Assembly (NCBI GenBank): GCA_024698345.1
Contig: JAILRH010000122.1
Span: 1-41,183 of the forward strand
From: Lachnospiraceae bacterium
GTDB taxonomy: Bacteria; Bacillota; Clostridia; Lachnospirales; Lachnospiraceae
Reading direction: 5' to 3'
Length of the DNA: 41,183 bases
A model generated the notes under the pieces. It did not search any database. It saw nothing but the letters and a program-made list of their open reading frames with translations, and was not told the DNA's origin. The translations under genes and the position numbers were made by a program. This document shows positions 40,431-41,183 of this stretch, piece after piece (the first letter of the stretch is position 1; each line of letters starts with the position of its first letter).

Positions 40431-40718
40431 GAAATGAAGGGGAGAAAAAAAGGGAGAAAAAAGAGGGAGAAAAAGATGAAAAAGAAAGATGAAAGAAGAA
40501 CGGAAAAGGAGAACGGAAAAGGAGAAAAGGGGGTGAAGAAAAAAGGAGGAAAAGAAGGGGAAAGAGGAACAGGGAACATGGGGGTGAAGAAAAAAGGAGA
40601 AAAAGAAGGGAAACTGGGAAAGGGGAAAGGAAACAGGGGAAGGGGAAGGGGCAGGGAAAGGGAAAGGGAACGGGAACGGGAACGGGAACGGAAAAGCTGG
40701 AAAAAGTGAGAAAAAAGA
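40431..40718 (+). repeat. Polypurine tract with phased hexamer G-runs
   Basis: The plus strand is almost only A and G; by hand count about 16 of the 250 bases from 40431 to 40680 are pyrimidines. GGGGGTGAAGAAAAAAGGAG occurs twice (from 40529 and 40580). From 40636 nine G-runs of 3-4 recur every 6 bases: GGGGAA twice, GGGGCA, GGGAAA twice, GGGAAC four times. Reading frames on both strands are by-products of the lack of stop codons in such sequence: the plus frame (Lys/Glu/Arg/Gly only) lacks a ribosome binding site. The array can form G-quadruplex or triplex DNA. Confidence 0.93.
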
Positions 40719-41023
40719 GTAAAGAATTCCAGTATAGAACATTTGGAGAAAGTATTTGTCAAAAGTGATCTGGGCTGTGCAAAAAAAAAGGGAGGAGATG
40801 ATCCAATAACAGATTTGACAGTAAATCCCATAAAAAACATTTCAAAAATCTAGCATTTCAAAATTTATGAATAATGTATAAAACTCAAAAATATTTTTGG
40901 TCAATCTGACATCACTAGAAAGAAAATTTCAATTTTTCAAGCGATACTTCCTACTTTTTACAGGTATTATGTTTATACTTAGTAATAGTGGTCTTTCTAT
41001 GCCATCTGCATTATAATAATTAT

Positions 41024-41175
41024 GGAAATTCGCATTTGGAGAATCCATCAAGATTCAAGACTCGCTCGCGAGTCTTGCTGCGAAATGCGCGTCAGTCATG
41101 AGATAATTTACTATGTAAGTTATCTCATGCTGACATTTTCATCTGCGCATTTCTGCAATCCTCGCGGAGCGTATA
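41024..41175. other. Structured element at the window edge
   Basis: A perfect hairpin CAAGACTCGC-TC-GCGAGTCTTG (41056-41077) is followed by a long hairpin: GCGAAATGCGC (41080) with GCGCATTTCTGC (41145), inside it GTCAG-T-CATGAGATAA (41091) with TTATCTCATGCTGAC (41120). CGCATTT at 41031 could instead pair with AAATGCG at 41083, giving two alternative folds. TATAAT lies upstream (41012-41017) without a clear -35 box. It may be the leader RNA of a gene beyond the window, the end of a mobile element, or a dispersed repeat. The stretch 40719-41000 holds no gene I can support. Confidence 0.6.
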
Positions 41176-41183
41176 TCAGATGT

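Noticed and set aside
40391-40840. Reading frames of 91 to 149 codons on both strands of the purine-rich tract
   Set aside because: They exist only because the tract lacks stop codons; products are pure Lys/Glu/Arg/Gly or Phe/Ser/Pro runs, with no ribosome binding site and no homologous look.

Overview
The window looks like a low-GC monoderm Clostridia chromosome, most likely Lachnospiraceae. The reasons are AGGAGG-type ribosome binding sites, the glycyl-tRNA synthetase type, an MscL with a C-terminal zinc ribbon, a class B sortase with a TPQTG substrate, and a mobile element of the kind common in that family. Genus cannot be fixed from the sequence alone. Almost all genes are on the minus strand; only birA and mscL are clearly on the plus strand.

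Region 1 (1-13.1 kb) is the right-hand part of an integrative/conjugative or mobilizable element that continues to the left of the window. In transcription order it carries a ParM/ParR-type segregation pair preceded by a 23-residue peptide, a 50-residue membrane peptide, a structured leader with a 24-residue peptide, a secreted CAP-domain protein, a 1540-residue thioester/Cna-B surface adhesin with its class B sortase, a DUF5688 protein, a 33-residue protein, a RadC-like JAB protein, a TOPRIM/DUF3991 primase-like protein, a probable oriT with CATATATG repeats, MobC, a MOBP relaxase and a small hypothetical protein. No integrase or coupling protein is in view.

Region 2 (13.2-28.2 kb) is chromosomal and mostly housekeeping: ppdK, a cytosolic GH30 glycosidase, a secreted repeat protein, glyS, a lipoprotein, then the block M16C peptidase-era-recO, with divergent birA followed by mscL. 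Terminators and some promoters are readable between units.

Region 3 (28.25-35.45 kb) is a compact Tad/Flp-like pilus operon with a good promoter (TTGACA-N17-TAATAT) and a strong terminator upstream of it. It encodes four small or TadE-like proteins, three with a shared EHG motif and the fourth with only the G of it, followed by a hydrophobic helix. It also encodes a CpaF/TadA ATPase, one membrane protein that looks like a TadB-TadC fusion, two further pseudopilin-like proteins and an 868-residue beta-helix surface protein. No prepilin peptidase, TadZ or secretin is present. This is the best candidate here for a poorly described system.

Region 4 (35.6-41.2 kb) holds a degenerate CbiT-like methyltransferase homologue, a BlaI/M56 (BlaR1-like) regulatory pair with a readable operator, and a toxin-antitoxin-like pair (DUF3990 plus an Xre-HTH protein). 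The last 1.17 kb has no credible gene. It contains a structured element, a roughly 290-base polypurine tract with a perfectly phased hexamer G-run array, and a second set of long inverted repeats at the window edge.
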